Shown here piece after piece: positions 12,326 to 37,900 of a DNA stretch of 64,000 nucleotides (the stretch's first letter is position 1; each line of letters opens with the position of its first letter). This stretch comes from Mesodorylaimus sp. YZB2_4 (lineage: Eukaryota > Nematoda > Enoplea > Dorylaimida > Dorylaimidae). A program made the translations under genes and the position numbers. The notes below the pieces were generated by a model that saw only the letters and a program-made list of their open reading frames with translations, searched no databases and had not been told where the DNA came from. The stretch is from NCBI GenBank assembly GCA_030248295.1, contig JASANH010001455.1, positions 496,001 through 560,000 on the forward strand, written 5' to 3'.

Positions 12326-13200
12326 CTCTGCAATAGTCTATACCTGCGGCCTCAATGGGTTGGCTTCCCACTAAGCACGAGGGCTGCATACATTTACCGA
12401 AAACCCCAACTATCAATTTTGGATTTTCGACTTGGAAGAACGTTTAAGTTTGGAAAAAGTACTGTGTTATGAGTATTATGATTGAAAATTTGGGCACTTT
12501 TTCTTTTGTCCCTCCATCCATGTGTACTATTTAAAAATTAGTTAAAATTCAAGTCATTGAAAATGGGATTGAATTTAAAGAAAAATGAAGAATAAATGTG
12601 GATATTTCCGTTGTGCATAGAATCGAGATCCGCCAATGGCATTAGTCGAGTCTAAGCAGCTCGTTTTGGTGTCCCCTTTTCTGAGATCCGGTTGGATGGC
12701 ATGTGAGGAGAAGGCAGTGTTGGGGTGGGCGTAATAGGCCGTTGAGAGAATGTTCTTCTGGACTGGAACCCCGCGGGAGGATATGCACTGATGTTGGGTT
12801 GCGAGGGGGCGTTGAGCACATGAGGATACCAAAATAACAATGACGACTTGCACACAATTCTACGTAAGGTGTTTTGTTTCGAGTGAGGGCGAGGGTGTCG
12901 ACTCGCCTCCACAATCAAACCGGCCTTTCTCTTTTATAGGCATGGTAGAGAAAGTGAAGAAACTAGTCTCGCTTCCCCTACGATTAGGGAACCTGTAGTG
13001 AGGGCGCCGGAAGGTGAGTATAAAGAGGTTAGGTTTGAAGCAAGTGGGTTCAATTTTTATGATTTGTAGAAAAGGCTTAAGATTTTGTACGAATTTTTAA
13101 TTAAATTGAATCGGCAATAATTTTGCATTTGAATAATTCGATTCGAATCGCCATCGATTTTTGGATTTGATTCGTTTTATTGAAATTTTGGATCGAAACG

Positions 13201-13490
13201 ATCGGAATATTTTGGTTGAGGTGAGTCGAGGGGATGCAAAAACTGGTGGGTCGAGTGGGAGCCCTTGATTGTCGCTGACAAAGTGCAGGTTGGGATCCAA
13301 ACCCTGGATCAGTCCGATCAGACCCTAGGACTGATCGCAATGCCCACCCGATTTTAATGATCGGGATATTTTGGTTCAGATGAGTCAAGGGGATGCAAAA
13401 ACTGATGGGTTGAGTGGGATTCGAACCCTTGATTGTCGTTTGCAGGTGCTGTTTGGGATTGGATCGATCCGATCCGACCTTGAGACTGAT
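13201..13490. repeat. Two-copy tandem duplication (period about 159 bp) with a tRNA-like B box
   Basis: GGGGATGCAAAAACT, TCGAGTGGGA and CCCTTGATTGTCG recur about 159 bases apart (first copy from 13201, second from 13360). The second copy holds TGGGATTCGAACCC, an antisense RNA polymerase III B box as in tRNA T arms. Confidence 0.55.
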
Positions 13491-13559
13491 TCAAATTGAC
13501 AGAATAGTATCAGTACGCAGGCTACTCTGAAGGGCTACAGGAGGAATATCCAGCGCCTA

Positions 13560-13905
13560 CAGCCTGGGCTGTGCTTTGTAAGTTTGCATGTACTTCCCAT
13601 CCTGGTCGTTCCAGGGGCGGGTCGCGCGAGCCGCAGGGATGCTATCGATTAGGGTCAGTCCGGGATGCCCTGGGGCAAGAGCTGGTGTTGGTCGCCACCC
13701 CGCGATGGGACCAACCATACCCAGTCTATGCCCCGTGAGGGAGCCCGAGTTGGAGAGCCTCCTCCCCTTAAGGCCTCTCCTGCAGGGATGAAAGGTGAGT
13801 GCAGGGCGCTTAGGACGGCCAGAGTTGAACTCAGGCTGACAGGTTTCCAGCAGTGCCAACCAAACTGTGACACACGCCTTCATCGCTACACCACCCAAGT
13901 GGCGC
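13560..13905. repeat. tRNA-related interspersed repeat fragment
   Basis: Ends in CATCGCTACACCACC, the complement of a GGTGGTGTAGCGATG tRNA-like head similar to the heads at 30700 and 63405. Internal words such as CCAGGGGCGGGTC and CAGGGATGCT are shared with other repeats in the window. Two open frames here are by-products. Confidence 0.4.
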
Positions 13906-15141
13906 AATAAATGTATTCAGTACCAACATTTGAATGAAAAATGGCGGGAAAGTGACCTGGATCTTGTCCCTGTATCGTTGAATGTCCTCCGGGGGATGGG
14001 TACAATAGTGTAGTGTCCACCTGACCAGAGGTCTGTACTGCACTGTTGGATGTTTGTTAGGTCGGCGCCAGTGATTTGCAGTGTGGTGGTGTGCACTGTG
14101 AATTGGGAGGTATAAGGTCGGATTGAAAGTGAGGGATTGTGAATAGGGTTTATTGGAGGGAGTAGTGATCCGGATCGACTGTCGTGGTGTTTTGATGTTA
14201 TTTACGTAAACGTAACCTTGACGGCGTCCTCGCAGCAAAGTTCATGTTGAGTTTTGGGGATTAATGTATGGGGGAGGAGGTAATCGTTCATGGAAGGGGG
14301 GCGCGCATGCATGGTGGCAGGTCGGCGTGAGATGGTACCAAGTTTACTCACCTATTACATAAAATATGGGTCGCATGGGAGAGTGTCTAACCAAAGTTCG
14401 ACGACCGTACGTTTTCGCCGGCGGGTTTGTCGTCGGTGGCCTTATTCTATGGTTACGGCTTCTTCGACTAAACTAGCCGAGATTAGGTGCAGTTGAGAAG
14501 GGGATCATGTGTGAAAAAAGGGAGCGCCAGTCTTGAAATATTCAAGAGTGTGAGATGGCGTGAAGGAGATTGTGCTGTGTGCTTGCATGGGGGACTTGTT
14601 CTACATTCCATCATCGTGTCTGTCAGAGTGACCTTGCTCTCTCAGTCAGTCTCGTCGCGCCATGCCATGCATGTGTGCCGTTAGGAGACTATTGTGAGAT
14701 TGAGTGTTTTAGTATTTGGTCTGTTGGAATCGATTGCAGTGTTTGATGGATTTTTCAATATTTTGTGCGACATATAATGCGGGCGCGAAGGGGCGTTGTG
14801 GTATTTGAGAGTGGAAGCGGATACGGATACGTTTTCGTACTCTTGGTTGACGTAGTGTAATTATGATGGTTGGCGAGGAGGGGGCTGGGCTGCGACGAAC
14901 CGAGTTCCGTCTTCTTTGGTGGATCCAGTTTGTGAAAGACAGTACGCGTATCCGTTTTCGACTCTTCTTCGTCGAGTGTATAGAACTGGTCGATGGAGGT
15001 CATTGTCGCTGATCGACGTCACTCGAAGGAGACGACCTCGACGAGTGGCACTAAGATTGCCTTTTTGGTTTTAGGTATATACGAGGTTAGGAATCGAATC
15101 AATATTTGGGAATTTGATAACCGGAATATCGAATTGCGAGA

Positions 15142-28323
<13,182 letters not shown>

Positions 28324-28918
28324 ACACGTTATTATTATTGTTTTATTGCTTTTACCAGCTTAGACGAATTGTGAGATAGTGCTGCCTTATACATATTCTT
28401 GAATTTTTCTGGGGTTTATTCAATTTTTAGTGTTTCCTAGGTTATTGCGCATTCGGTGTTGGCTATGGCAGTGTTTCTAGGGCTGTTCGGGGTTTAAGGT
28501 TTTGCACTTTTTTATACGTTATATTTTGAATGATGGCTGCAGGCCGCATCAAACCAGACGCTGTGTTCCTCGTATGCATATCTTATTTAAATATTGCCTT
28601 ATAATTAGCGCCTAATTTATGTTTTATCGATTACTTATCTTACAAGTGCCCTTATCTAAACTGGTTGTTTTTTAAGAACCTGCTTTTGAAAATGTAAATT
28701 TTTGAGAAAATTCTTCACTGGGTGCTCATTTTATCAAAACCAAATCTAAACACGGTGCAAGCAACTCACCCGTTACAATAAGAAAAACCGAATTAGCAAA
28801 ACACATGACCGCAGATAGCGAAAGAGAAAAAGCAATCAAAAAAATATTCACCTTTCTACCACATTGTGTAGACCATGGCCAAACAGAAATTTTCCACGCC
28901 CCTCCGTTCGTCCTTCCT
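28324..28918. other. Tail-to-tail intergenic space FASN / HID1
   Basis: 595 bp holding both 3' untranslated regions. An AATAAA on the minus strand at 28420-28415 is a possible poly(A) signal for HID1, and a second minus-strand AATAAA lies near 28345-28340. I found no canonical AATAAA for FASN on the plus strand. AT-rich, no open frame. Confidence 0.55.
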
Positions 28919-31900
28919 TTAGACTTTTTGAATTTCGAATAATTTCACTTCAGTGTCGTACCAAACTGGTGGATCAGTGTTCCTGAAAAATCGATGCGCT
29001 TAGCTCGAGATTAAATGCGGGAATCTAAAGTGGATTACAAGCACTGGCATCTCTGACATCAGAAAAAGATATTTTGGCGGGAATTTGAAATTCCGACCTG
29101 GCCGACTCATAGCTTGGTTGGATCAGTTCCCCCCCAAACCGATCCGGCTCGGATCGGTCGAAGCTGGAGCTGAAACCCAGGCCATACCTGAGGTAGATGA
29201 CTCCCCACATGTAGGTTCGGAACCACTGATTCGTGCCCGCATTGGCTTGATATTTGCGAATAAGGATCGGATGCGGGACTGGCAATAAACCGACCAAGGT
29301 GCCGTGCTGCAGGAATTTCAATATCTCGCTTTCGTCCGTCAATCCTCTGAAAGGCACAGCAGAGGACAGAATATCAAGCCACAGGTCAGCAGGCACCACA
29401 TCCCCCACTTACTTATCAATGCAGATCTTCTCCACCTGTGGTACCAGCACTTGCAAAAGACGCATGATGGTTTGCAACGGCAACTTCTGCTTCCAATTTT
29501 GAACCTAAAATTTAAAAAATATTCATCATTCAATCATAAACCATTAGGCAACGATAAAACGGACTGACCCAGTCCGGAGTGGCCAACCACAATTCACCTT
29601 GACCAGCCGCCTGTTGCTGCCCCACTTCAGGACTCTTCGCTCCATCCGATTCCGAATCAGGCGAATCGGGCGATTTCGATTCTTTGCTATCCTCCGTCTT
29701 TTGCAAATGAGCTTGCGATTTTTCAGTCATTCGAACAACACCTGCAAAATCAGCGCAGTCATCTCGGGTCCGTTGGATTAGTCCCAAAAGAGACCCTTCT
29801 AAGACCCCTTCACACACGTAACCAGCATTGCACTCCTGAGCGGTCGGCAGATCGGCACTGCCACCCGACACAAAGGCGAGCATCAAACCACTCGATCTGA
29901 TCTTTCCAATTCGCCTGGACAATCAGGGTTCATACAAGGCGCGGAAAATAATTATCCTTTTTTCTAAAGTTTCCAAACAAAAATTCAATTTTACACTGTG
30001 CCATGACTACTACAAAGTTCGGCTGATCGACCAATCCCACTCAACTCAATGACATGCTACTGACAAATTTCAGAGAGGGTTCGACTCCCGTCTGGGTAAA
30101 AATGATTGTCAAATTTGTGTTACTCAGCCCTCGCTTTTGAAAAATTTTTTGGCCGAAATCCGTTTTGCCTCTAGGCTGCCAGCAGTCAAGCCTTCTAAGC
30201 AAGGCTGTGCAAGAACCAGCGCACACAGCAGCTTCCCTCTGCGTATCTCCACTACAGTAGGAGCACCTCCGCGGGGCATCCTGGACTGGCCATCGACTTC
30301 CTCGGATGACGGCTGGGCTGAGAACCCGACAGCCTGGTCTTCCATCTCACAGTCAGGCGGGAGGCTCTCGAATCCGGGTCCCCCCCTCAACGGGGCACTG
30401 GCTGGATGGTCACCTCACCAGGTAACCGCCGACATGGCGGGGTAGCTAATAGCACGCACCAATGCCCGGCATGCATCCCGGATGGACCCAAGTCGATGGC
30501 AAGATAGGGTCAACAAACAAGCCCCCAGCCCGCGGGTAAAGGGCCAAAAATTGACCCTCCCCTGGACCGACCAGGATGGGTAAAAAACCCAAGGCCTGGT
30601 GAGCAAGGTCAACGAGGGTTTATGGTTCGCAAACCGAACTCCGTCAACGGGGATCGAACCCACGCAGTACGGGAATACGAATGCGGAACCGCTGCACCAC
30701 CACGGCCGCTAAGGCGGCCTATGGGGCTTTGCTATTGGTAAGGCTTTCCAGCACGATCAACGGGCACACGAAAATGCGACGAGGACGTTTCGAAATTTTA
30801 AAACCTCAAAATGCAACCTCTCAGTTTGTCCCTGATTTTGGGTCAAGAATTCCCATTTTCCCAGGTTTTCTAGACGCTCCTCGAATTCCATGACTTCCAG
30901 GTTTCCTTTTTCCCAACTGTATGAACCCTGATCGTATTTAATAGTCTCTCACATTCCCCGCCTGGGTGTGTTGGTTAGACCCGAGCCACAGCCAAGGAGA
31001 GCACGTACCTGGTGTAGCTGCCAACGTTGCCTTTAACGTCCCCGGCTTGGCGTCTTCCGGTACTTTCGCACCTACAAAATCAGGCATGCAGGAGTATCCT
31101 CCCCCAACCCCATCCCACCTTACCTTCCATGATGGGCAATTCTTCCTTCTTCGGTTCATATTCTTCGGCTGGCGTGGCCGGCTGGGAAACTGCCGGCGGT
31201 GCATTCTTAGCCACTGTCGCATCGGTCGCCCCCGCCTGGCCGCCACTTTTCGATTTCCGTCCAGCCAACGCTTTCGCAATAGCCGCATGATCGCTGGGTA
31301 AATTTGCCAATTGATAAAACACCTGTCGTTTTCGAATTATGGTGTAGACCAAGCTTGAGTTGCCTAAAAACCAGTCCCTATCAGCCTGCCTCCCATCAGT
31401 AATGCCATAACAAATACGCGGTCCTACCCCCTCTCGTCCCTGTAAGGCCCAGGTAACACTACCCTCAATGCACTGATCATGAGCTCACCGTTGATATCTT
31501 AACCATGCCTATGCTATGTGAGGGGCAAAAACTCCAGCCTAACCACGGCAAGTCTACTGTAGGACTACATCTGAACCATCAAGCCGAGTGGTTGACGTTT
31601 CGCCGCCGCGGCAAACCAGTGCCCCTCGCGAACCACGAACTGACTGACAGAGGTTCCTTCCGAATCCTGAATCCTTCCGGCGAACCTATGCAACCGACCT
31701 TGCACACCAAAAACTCCTACCAACACCTGAACGCTGCACATCAACTGCTGACCTGGCCAGACTGCCTTCCTCCATGATGCCGAACAACGCCACATCGCCA
31801 GATGGCAATCCAAAACTCAATATTGCGAATGGTATCAAAGAAGACAACTGAAAGCGTGGCGAGCGATCAAAATGACTAAACTTTCCATCTCATTACACGG

Positions 31901-34900
31901 GGGCCGTTTGGCCATTAAAAAACGCAGTCTATCGCTTATTCAAGTGGCAAATATCCGGCGGATATTTGCCCCTTGTGTCGCCACGGTTGACAGCCCAGCC
32001 TAGCCAAGATTCTCGCACAGTAGCGACGCTTGTCAGTGCATCTGCTGTTAATTATCACTCATTTCGGTACTAATATGTATTCTACTCGGTTCTGAAGGCC
32101 GAAACGTGAATCACTACTCTCTGCACAGACACACAAGCAAATCTATACCCCCATCGACTCTAGCGTCCCGATTAAAAGTGGCCAAGATTCGACACTGAAT
32201 ATTGTGCAGAAAATGTTTTTTTATCGCAACAGGAACGGGACTGGTATGTGGGAAACGAACTGTAGCGATGAGAATGGCATGATCGAATGAAAGGATTACA
32301 CAAAATGCATAAGTCCTGCATTTTCTGAAACACAATCTGCTCGCAGCTGGAAATAGTAACAGCCAAGTATGGGCGGGGGTAAACCCCCTATTGGGCCGGC
32401 CAGGACACTGAACCCTTCCTCTCCAATCCCCCCTTCAGGTCCAGCAGAAAGAAAGAAAAAGAAGCAAGCAAAAGCGATCAAATTGCATGTGGGCTGGACC
32501 AAGACCTGTCCTGACTGACCAAGCCCTGGCCAATTGTCCAGCCAGCCTACAGTACTCTATGCAAACAGTCATACAACTCACTCGACTCGACTCGACCCAA
32601 ACCTGACCTGTCTCACTCGCAATCAGATCAGGCTTAGGCGATCTGATCTGATCTCCTCCCCCTCCCCCTCCAACCCAGCCGACCTTGCCCATACTTGGTA
32701 ACAGCGCGCATTTGCAATTGCCTGTTCAGTCACCACATGGTGGGCCATCATCTGCTGCAGAAGCATGACATTCTGATCAACACTGATTCAGATTGTCATG
32801 GCGATCAAAATGTTTCAGAAGGGGAAGCTGGCGGAACTTTGGCGAATAATTGAATTGATAAGATGAAGGAAGGGATTGTTTGTGTGCTCCACCCCTGACT
32901 GCGTTTCGCAATGCTTGGTGAGAGTGAATGACATGACATGACTGCTTCTCCGCTTATTTGCTTGTCTGATTTTGAATGCAATGATAAATACGGCACTGGA
33001 AAATTATCCAAGGAAAGTGAATATTTGGCCCTATATTTGCTGGCTACCCAGGGTAGGGTGTAGGTCATGAACAATGAATGAAAAAAGCACTCTTTAAAAA
33101 TCCCGACGTCGGAATAGAGCGAGTCCCGAACGAACGCTAATCGACTTACCATCAAACTGGTATTGAATAATATTATTAAATACTTCCAACAAAAAGAAGA
33201 CCAAATGATGATTGTTCGGCGACGCGTATAAAAACCAAGGCGTCGAAAACGCTTCCAATAAATGAACTAATTTGTTCGCCGCCACCATCGACATCGATTT
33301 CAAATAGGGCGATACTAAAAACAAACATTGACGCGTCACTCGACGTGATTGCCTACGACCCGATCCATTCAAGGGCAACATCCAAATTCATCGACAATTT
33401 CCCGCCATTTTCAAATTTGATTTTTTAAATCCATCCTTCTTGTCCCCCCCCCCAATTTTCGCACACGGATTAAGCACCAGTCACACCACCCCCTTCTCCG
33501 CAATCGATCCCGGCTTACCATTCACGATTATCGTCAACAGACAATCGAACAGCGATTGTAATCGTTGATTCCCGGTCGTGATCAATTTATGGAAAACCTA
33601 TCAAATAATTTCATTCAAAACCAATTTTTCGCTTTTTACTCAGAATATAAGTGCTAGAATGGACCAACCCGACCCGATCCATCAGACCCAGCCTTGTATT
33701 GCTGCTGCGCGGCTGCTCATCCAGTATTTTCTAGCACGATACCCTTCTATTCATAACGGACATCAAGCAGGTAGGAGTGGCATTTTGGAGGGAATTTGAA
33801 ATTTCCAATTCGACTGACCCACGCCTACCAGCATCCGAGACTCGTGACCCCGTGACCCCCCCTTTAGGCTTGCAAATCGTCATTTTTTGTTATATTAAAA
33901 TTTTGAAAACTGGTCTGACCCTCCGTCTGGACGAGCCAAAAATATGACCCCCACGGAGAAGCCAAGGAAATCCTGACCCCCCGCCCCCCAGCCCTCGATG
34001 AGCCAAAAGTTAGTGAGGGGCCATCCATAAAGGTCGACCGCAGCCTAGGGGGGTTGGCAAAAAGTGGTCAGGTGTGGTCGGGGGAGATGCGGCCAATGGT
34101 CGACCGCAGCAAATTTTTAGACTTTTGATGACAAAAAAACACCTTTTATCGTCACCAGTAGTGCGCGCTCAATCTTCAAAACCTTTTTGTCTTCTCTTCT
34201 CCTTGGTCGTTTATTCTAGATAATGCAATTTCAGGCTTATCAGGACTTTTATTCCCAACTGGAATGGCATCTGATCCGAAATGGAAAAGTTGGGAGGCGA
34301 TGGCTCAGCTGATTTAGGCGTCGATCCGCCTTTCTGGCCCGCAACCCCGACTGGGAGGCCGAGGTTCTATTCCGACGGAGGACGGCAGTTTAGTAGCTTG
34401 TCGCTGGCTTTGGACACCTGGCTCCGGGCGACACCCCTGCTACTGTCAAATGGCGGACGCCCACCCAAGGGGCAGAGAATTGGGAAGCTGTCTTCAAACA
34501 CCAGTCGAGATGGTCGCTAAGCTAACGATAAGCCCAAGCCCCTTCTCACCCAGTATGCCCTCGTGTTGAGGTGATCCCAGTGAATACACAGTGAACCTGC
34601 CATGAGAGCTGGTCACCTCGAGGGATAGGTCGGTATCACCTTTTTCCAGGATCGAGATCAGGGCAAGCCCGATCGGGATCGGGATTTTTTGTTTGAGGTC
34701 GAACAGTTTGCACGCACGAAGGAGATGAGTCTTTTTTCCAGACCAAAGCACACTTTAGTCATCCAGGCTTTTTATCAGGTCGAGTTTCAGTCATTATAAA
34801 TAAGCTGAAATTTATGAGTACCATATTTCGTCGAAATTCTCCCCGCGGGAGAAATTTTTTCAAATGGGTCCCAGACGGGGCAGAATAAAGTTCAATCGGG

Positions 34901-37900
34901 GTCTAGACAGGGGAGAATAGCCAGAGGGGGGGGAAGATTTCGAGGAAATACGGTACATTCGCAGTTTCGATACGCGTCCAGCAAGGTCAGCCTGGACTGA
35001 GTAAAATCAGTGTTGCTATCATTGTCGATTTGAGCCGATGTTGCTGTTGCCTCTTCATGGCAGATATGATGGATCAGAGTGTGCCTGCCATGCTTATGCA
35101 TATCATAATTATTAGCAGAATCCCGATGCCTCAATATCAGGATCAGGATCGGGATCCCGACCTATCCCTCACAGCCGCGCTTATCATATTATGACTGCTG
35201 GCCAGCTAATATGATTGAAAGTTCCGTGGAGAACTGGGCCAGCACGGCCCAACTCGCAAAACTTTTAAAAAATATGGGGAAAAGTTTGTGGAGGCTATTA
35301 AAAAATAGAAATCCGCTCCATAAATCAAAAACGATTTGTCTTCGAAGGAGATGGCATCTTGTCGAGCTCGAGAAAGCATAAGATAAAACATTTCACAAAA
35401 CTGCGTTTGGAAGGGGGGTATGGCTGAAGTGGTCGACCATTTTTGAGGGGGGTTCGCGATAAGTGGTCGGCATGCGGTCAGGGGGAGGGGGGTCAAAAAA
35501 TCGAGATTTTGTGCGGTCGACCTTTATGGATGGCCCCTGAGCCCCAACTCTGTCCTGACCCTGCCAGGACTTCTGGCGCGGCGATGTACAAGTCAAATTC
35601 TCGAAGTAAAGAAAAATCAGCGAGGGGAGAATGCTCTATAACATCAGAAGAATCGCCTCCCCCCCAAATGACAATCAAATATTTGAATTTGCCGCACGCA
35701 CTGATGCTCAGGTGCACTGATCCCTTATGACAGTCAGGAGGGAAGTTTGGCTGCTGAGCGCAAGGAGAGGCTTGCGCAAAAATGACGGCTCTCATTGCGC
35801 TTCACAGTCCGCAGCTCCGACGCGACTCGGCGCGGCATGCCGATATTTACTATTCAAGGAGCTACAACGGCAAAGACGATACAGTTATAACATGGGACCA
35901 AAATTCAGTGCCAGCCATACTGCCACACTTAAAACTTGCGCCCCTGCTAAAAGAAGGGGACGCCAAGACCTGCGTGAGACCGCTATGTTTAACGAATATT
36001 GCCCCCAAACCGTGTGCGCACGCAATTGCATGCAGCACGATCGTAAAGCTCAGACTGAGCAGAGTTTCCTCATGATATAAGAGCGGTTTGGGCTGCTTAC
36101 TCTGGAAATCGTGAGAAAATATATAATTTTTCACCTTTTTCCCACCTGTCGATCAAATTTTGTGCTAGACTATCCGTCTGTCGTGAAAAAGAAAAGTTAT
36201 AAATTTACCTGCGACTTCCACAGTAAGCAGACAAGGCCGCTCATATGTCATAAGCGGCAAGTGGGCGGGAAATTCGAAAGGTGCGTATTTCTGGCACTTG
36301 GTGACCCCTACTTTCTTCCCCTCTATTTCCACGATTAGACGTCGAATTTCAACCAATCTACGCCATTCTAAGCTCTATCAGAAAATAAATGTCCGACTCT
36401 ATGATCTGCTTTGCAACAGTTTCAAAAAATGGATTTTTCTGAACATTACCTGTAGCTGGCAGTTGGGTGCATTTTTTGCATATTTGGATATCAAATGTAA
36501 AGTTAAAGTATGAACGATAGGGGTCAGATTGAAAGCTAGATGGATTGGGCATATTTTAGGCTGGTCAAACCCCGTCTCTCAGTTAGCATAAAAGAAAAGG
36601 GGGTCTGAAAGTCGTCAACCGGGAGGGCACCTTCAACTTTGGCTCCTAATATCTCCAGATAGGTGAAAGATAGAAAATTTTCGCGACAGGCATTCGATTC
36701 CTCATTGATTAGCGAACACGCTGATGTGTTGTTGATCGAGAAAGAGTGAAAGGTCAGCGAGTTATGGCCGATATCGCCCAAGCACTTTAAAAAAAAACGT
36801 TTTTTTGGGATAATCCCTTAAAAATCGAGTGTGCGCAAAAAAAGCACTCTTGAAACACTATCACCTCTCATGGGTGCATCGAATTCACACAGAAAAATTG
36901 GGGTTCAAAAATCGAAGCTTGGCAGTCTGTTTCCCATGGGTCGAACCTTACAGAAAGCCTGTCTTAAATCGAGAAAATGAGGAGATATAATTTTGATTTT
37001 AATCTGGAAACCACGGAAAAATCAGGAGAAATGGAAATCTTCTATCCAAAATCAGGAAAAACTGGAAAATTAAAAGGGTTTAAATTTTAACCCGATGTAC
37101 CGAGAAAAACCATTTTTCGGTGCCATGTGTGAGCCTTATTAATGTAAAAAGTTTAGCCGCAGTAGATACAAAAAACCTTGTTTTTGCTCTCTAAACCCTC
37201 CCTTTTCAAGTGCCCAAAAAATTTCAGACCCCCCTCTGGCCGGGGGCCAGCTTTCGGATGCTGACGCCTACGTCGTATCGAGTGGGGGGCCCACACATCA
37301 ACTTCAACTTACGATAATCAACAAATCGGCGTGTGTGCCCGTAAACACGGATATATCCATGGGAACTCGAACAGTATACGGCTTATTCAAACGAACTCCG
37401 AAATTACGTTCTCCGCTCAATAATAATAAAATAAATACGCCCATGTGAACAAGACCCACGCGTGCTGCAAAAAGAAACAAAGTCAATCTCCCAAAATCAA
37501 TATCTCCATCTCACTTACATTGGTCATTACGAGAATCGTTCAAGTGATACAAAATAGGAACGAGAATATCCAATACTTCGCTAGTTTTCAATACGTAGTA
37601 CAAGAATTTCTAGAAAAAATTACTAATTAAAACATTTTTATTCCAATGTCGAATGGGTCGGGTGGGAATCGAACCCCTACCCGCACGTGTGCAATGCCAA
37701 CTAGCTCCCTTGCTCGATAAGATTAAGACACGTTTTCTGCTACATTCGACACAATCGGCAGTGATTTTGCCAGGGGATCCTATTCGGGACGTGCAGACGG
37801 GGGGCTCGGATTTTGCATATACCTAAAAAAATTAGCACAAAATCTGATTTTTAAAAATGTGGTAATCACTTCGCTTGTAAAAAATCCTGAGATAAACCAA

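Larger units (their letters stand above)
8610..15141. other. Intergenic region between sbno and FASN, repeat-rich, no gene found
   Basis: Head-to-head space between sbno (minus) and FASN (plus). Open frames here are short, lack family likeness, and overlap repeats. Contents from left to right: sbno promoter region (8610-9000); TATA box and possible 5' exon (9030-9139); an inverted-repeat element (9346-9722); GATC/TTGA simple repeat (9950-10200); scattered pieces shared with 23560-23890 and 27890-28140 (10600-10780); a small palindrome (11271-11383); a foldback element (12022-12325); a two-copy tandem duplication (13201-13490); a tRNA-tailed repeat (13560-13905). From 14200 to 15070 I see nothing definite. 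Confidence 0.6.

Noticed and set aside
13557-13910. Overlapping open frames on both strands (up to 116 residues)
   Set aside because: They lie in a GC-rich tRNA-tailed repeat, show no domain, and mirror each other on opposite strands.
35727-36338. Open frames of up to 117 residues in HID1 intron 11
   Set aside because: Frames on both strands overlap, with no domain or conserved motif, in sequence that no HID1 exon needs.
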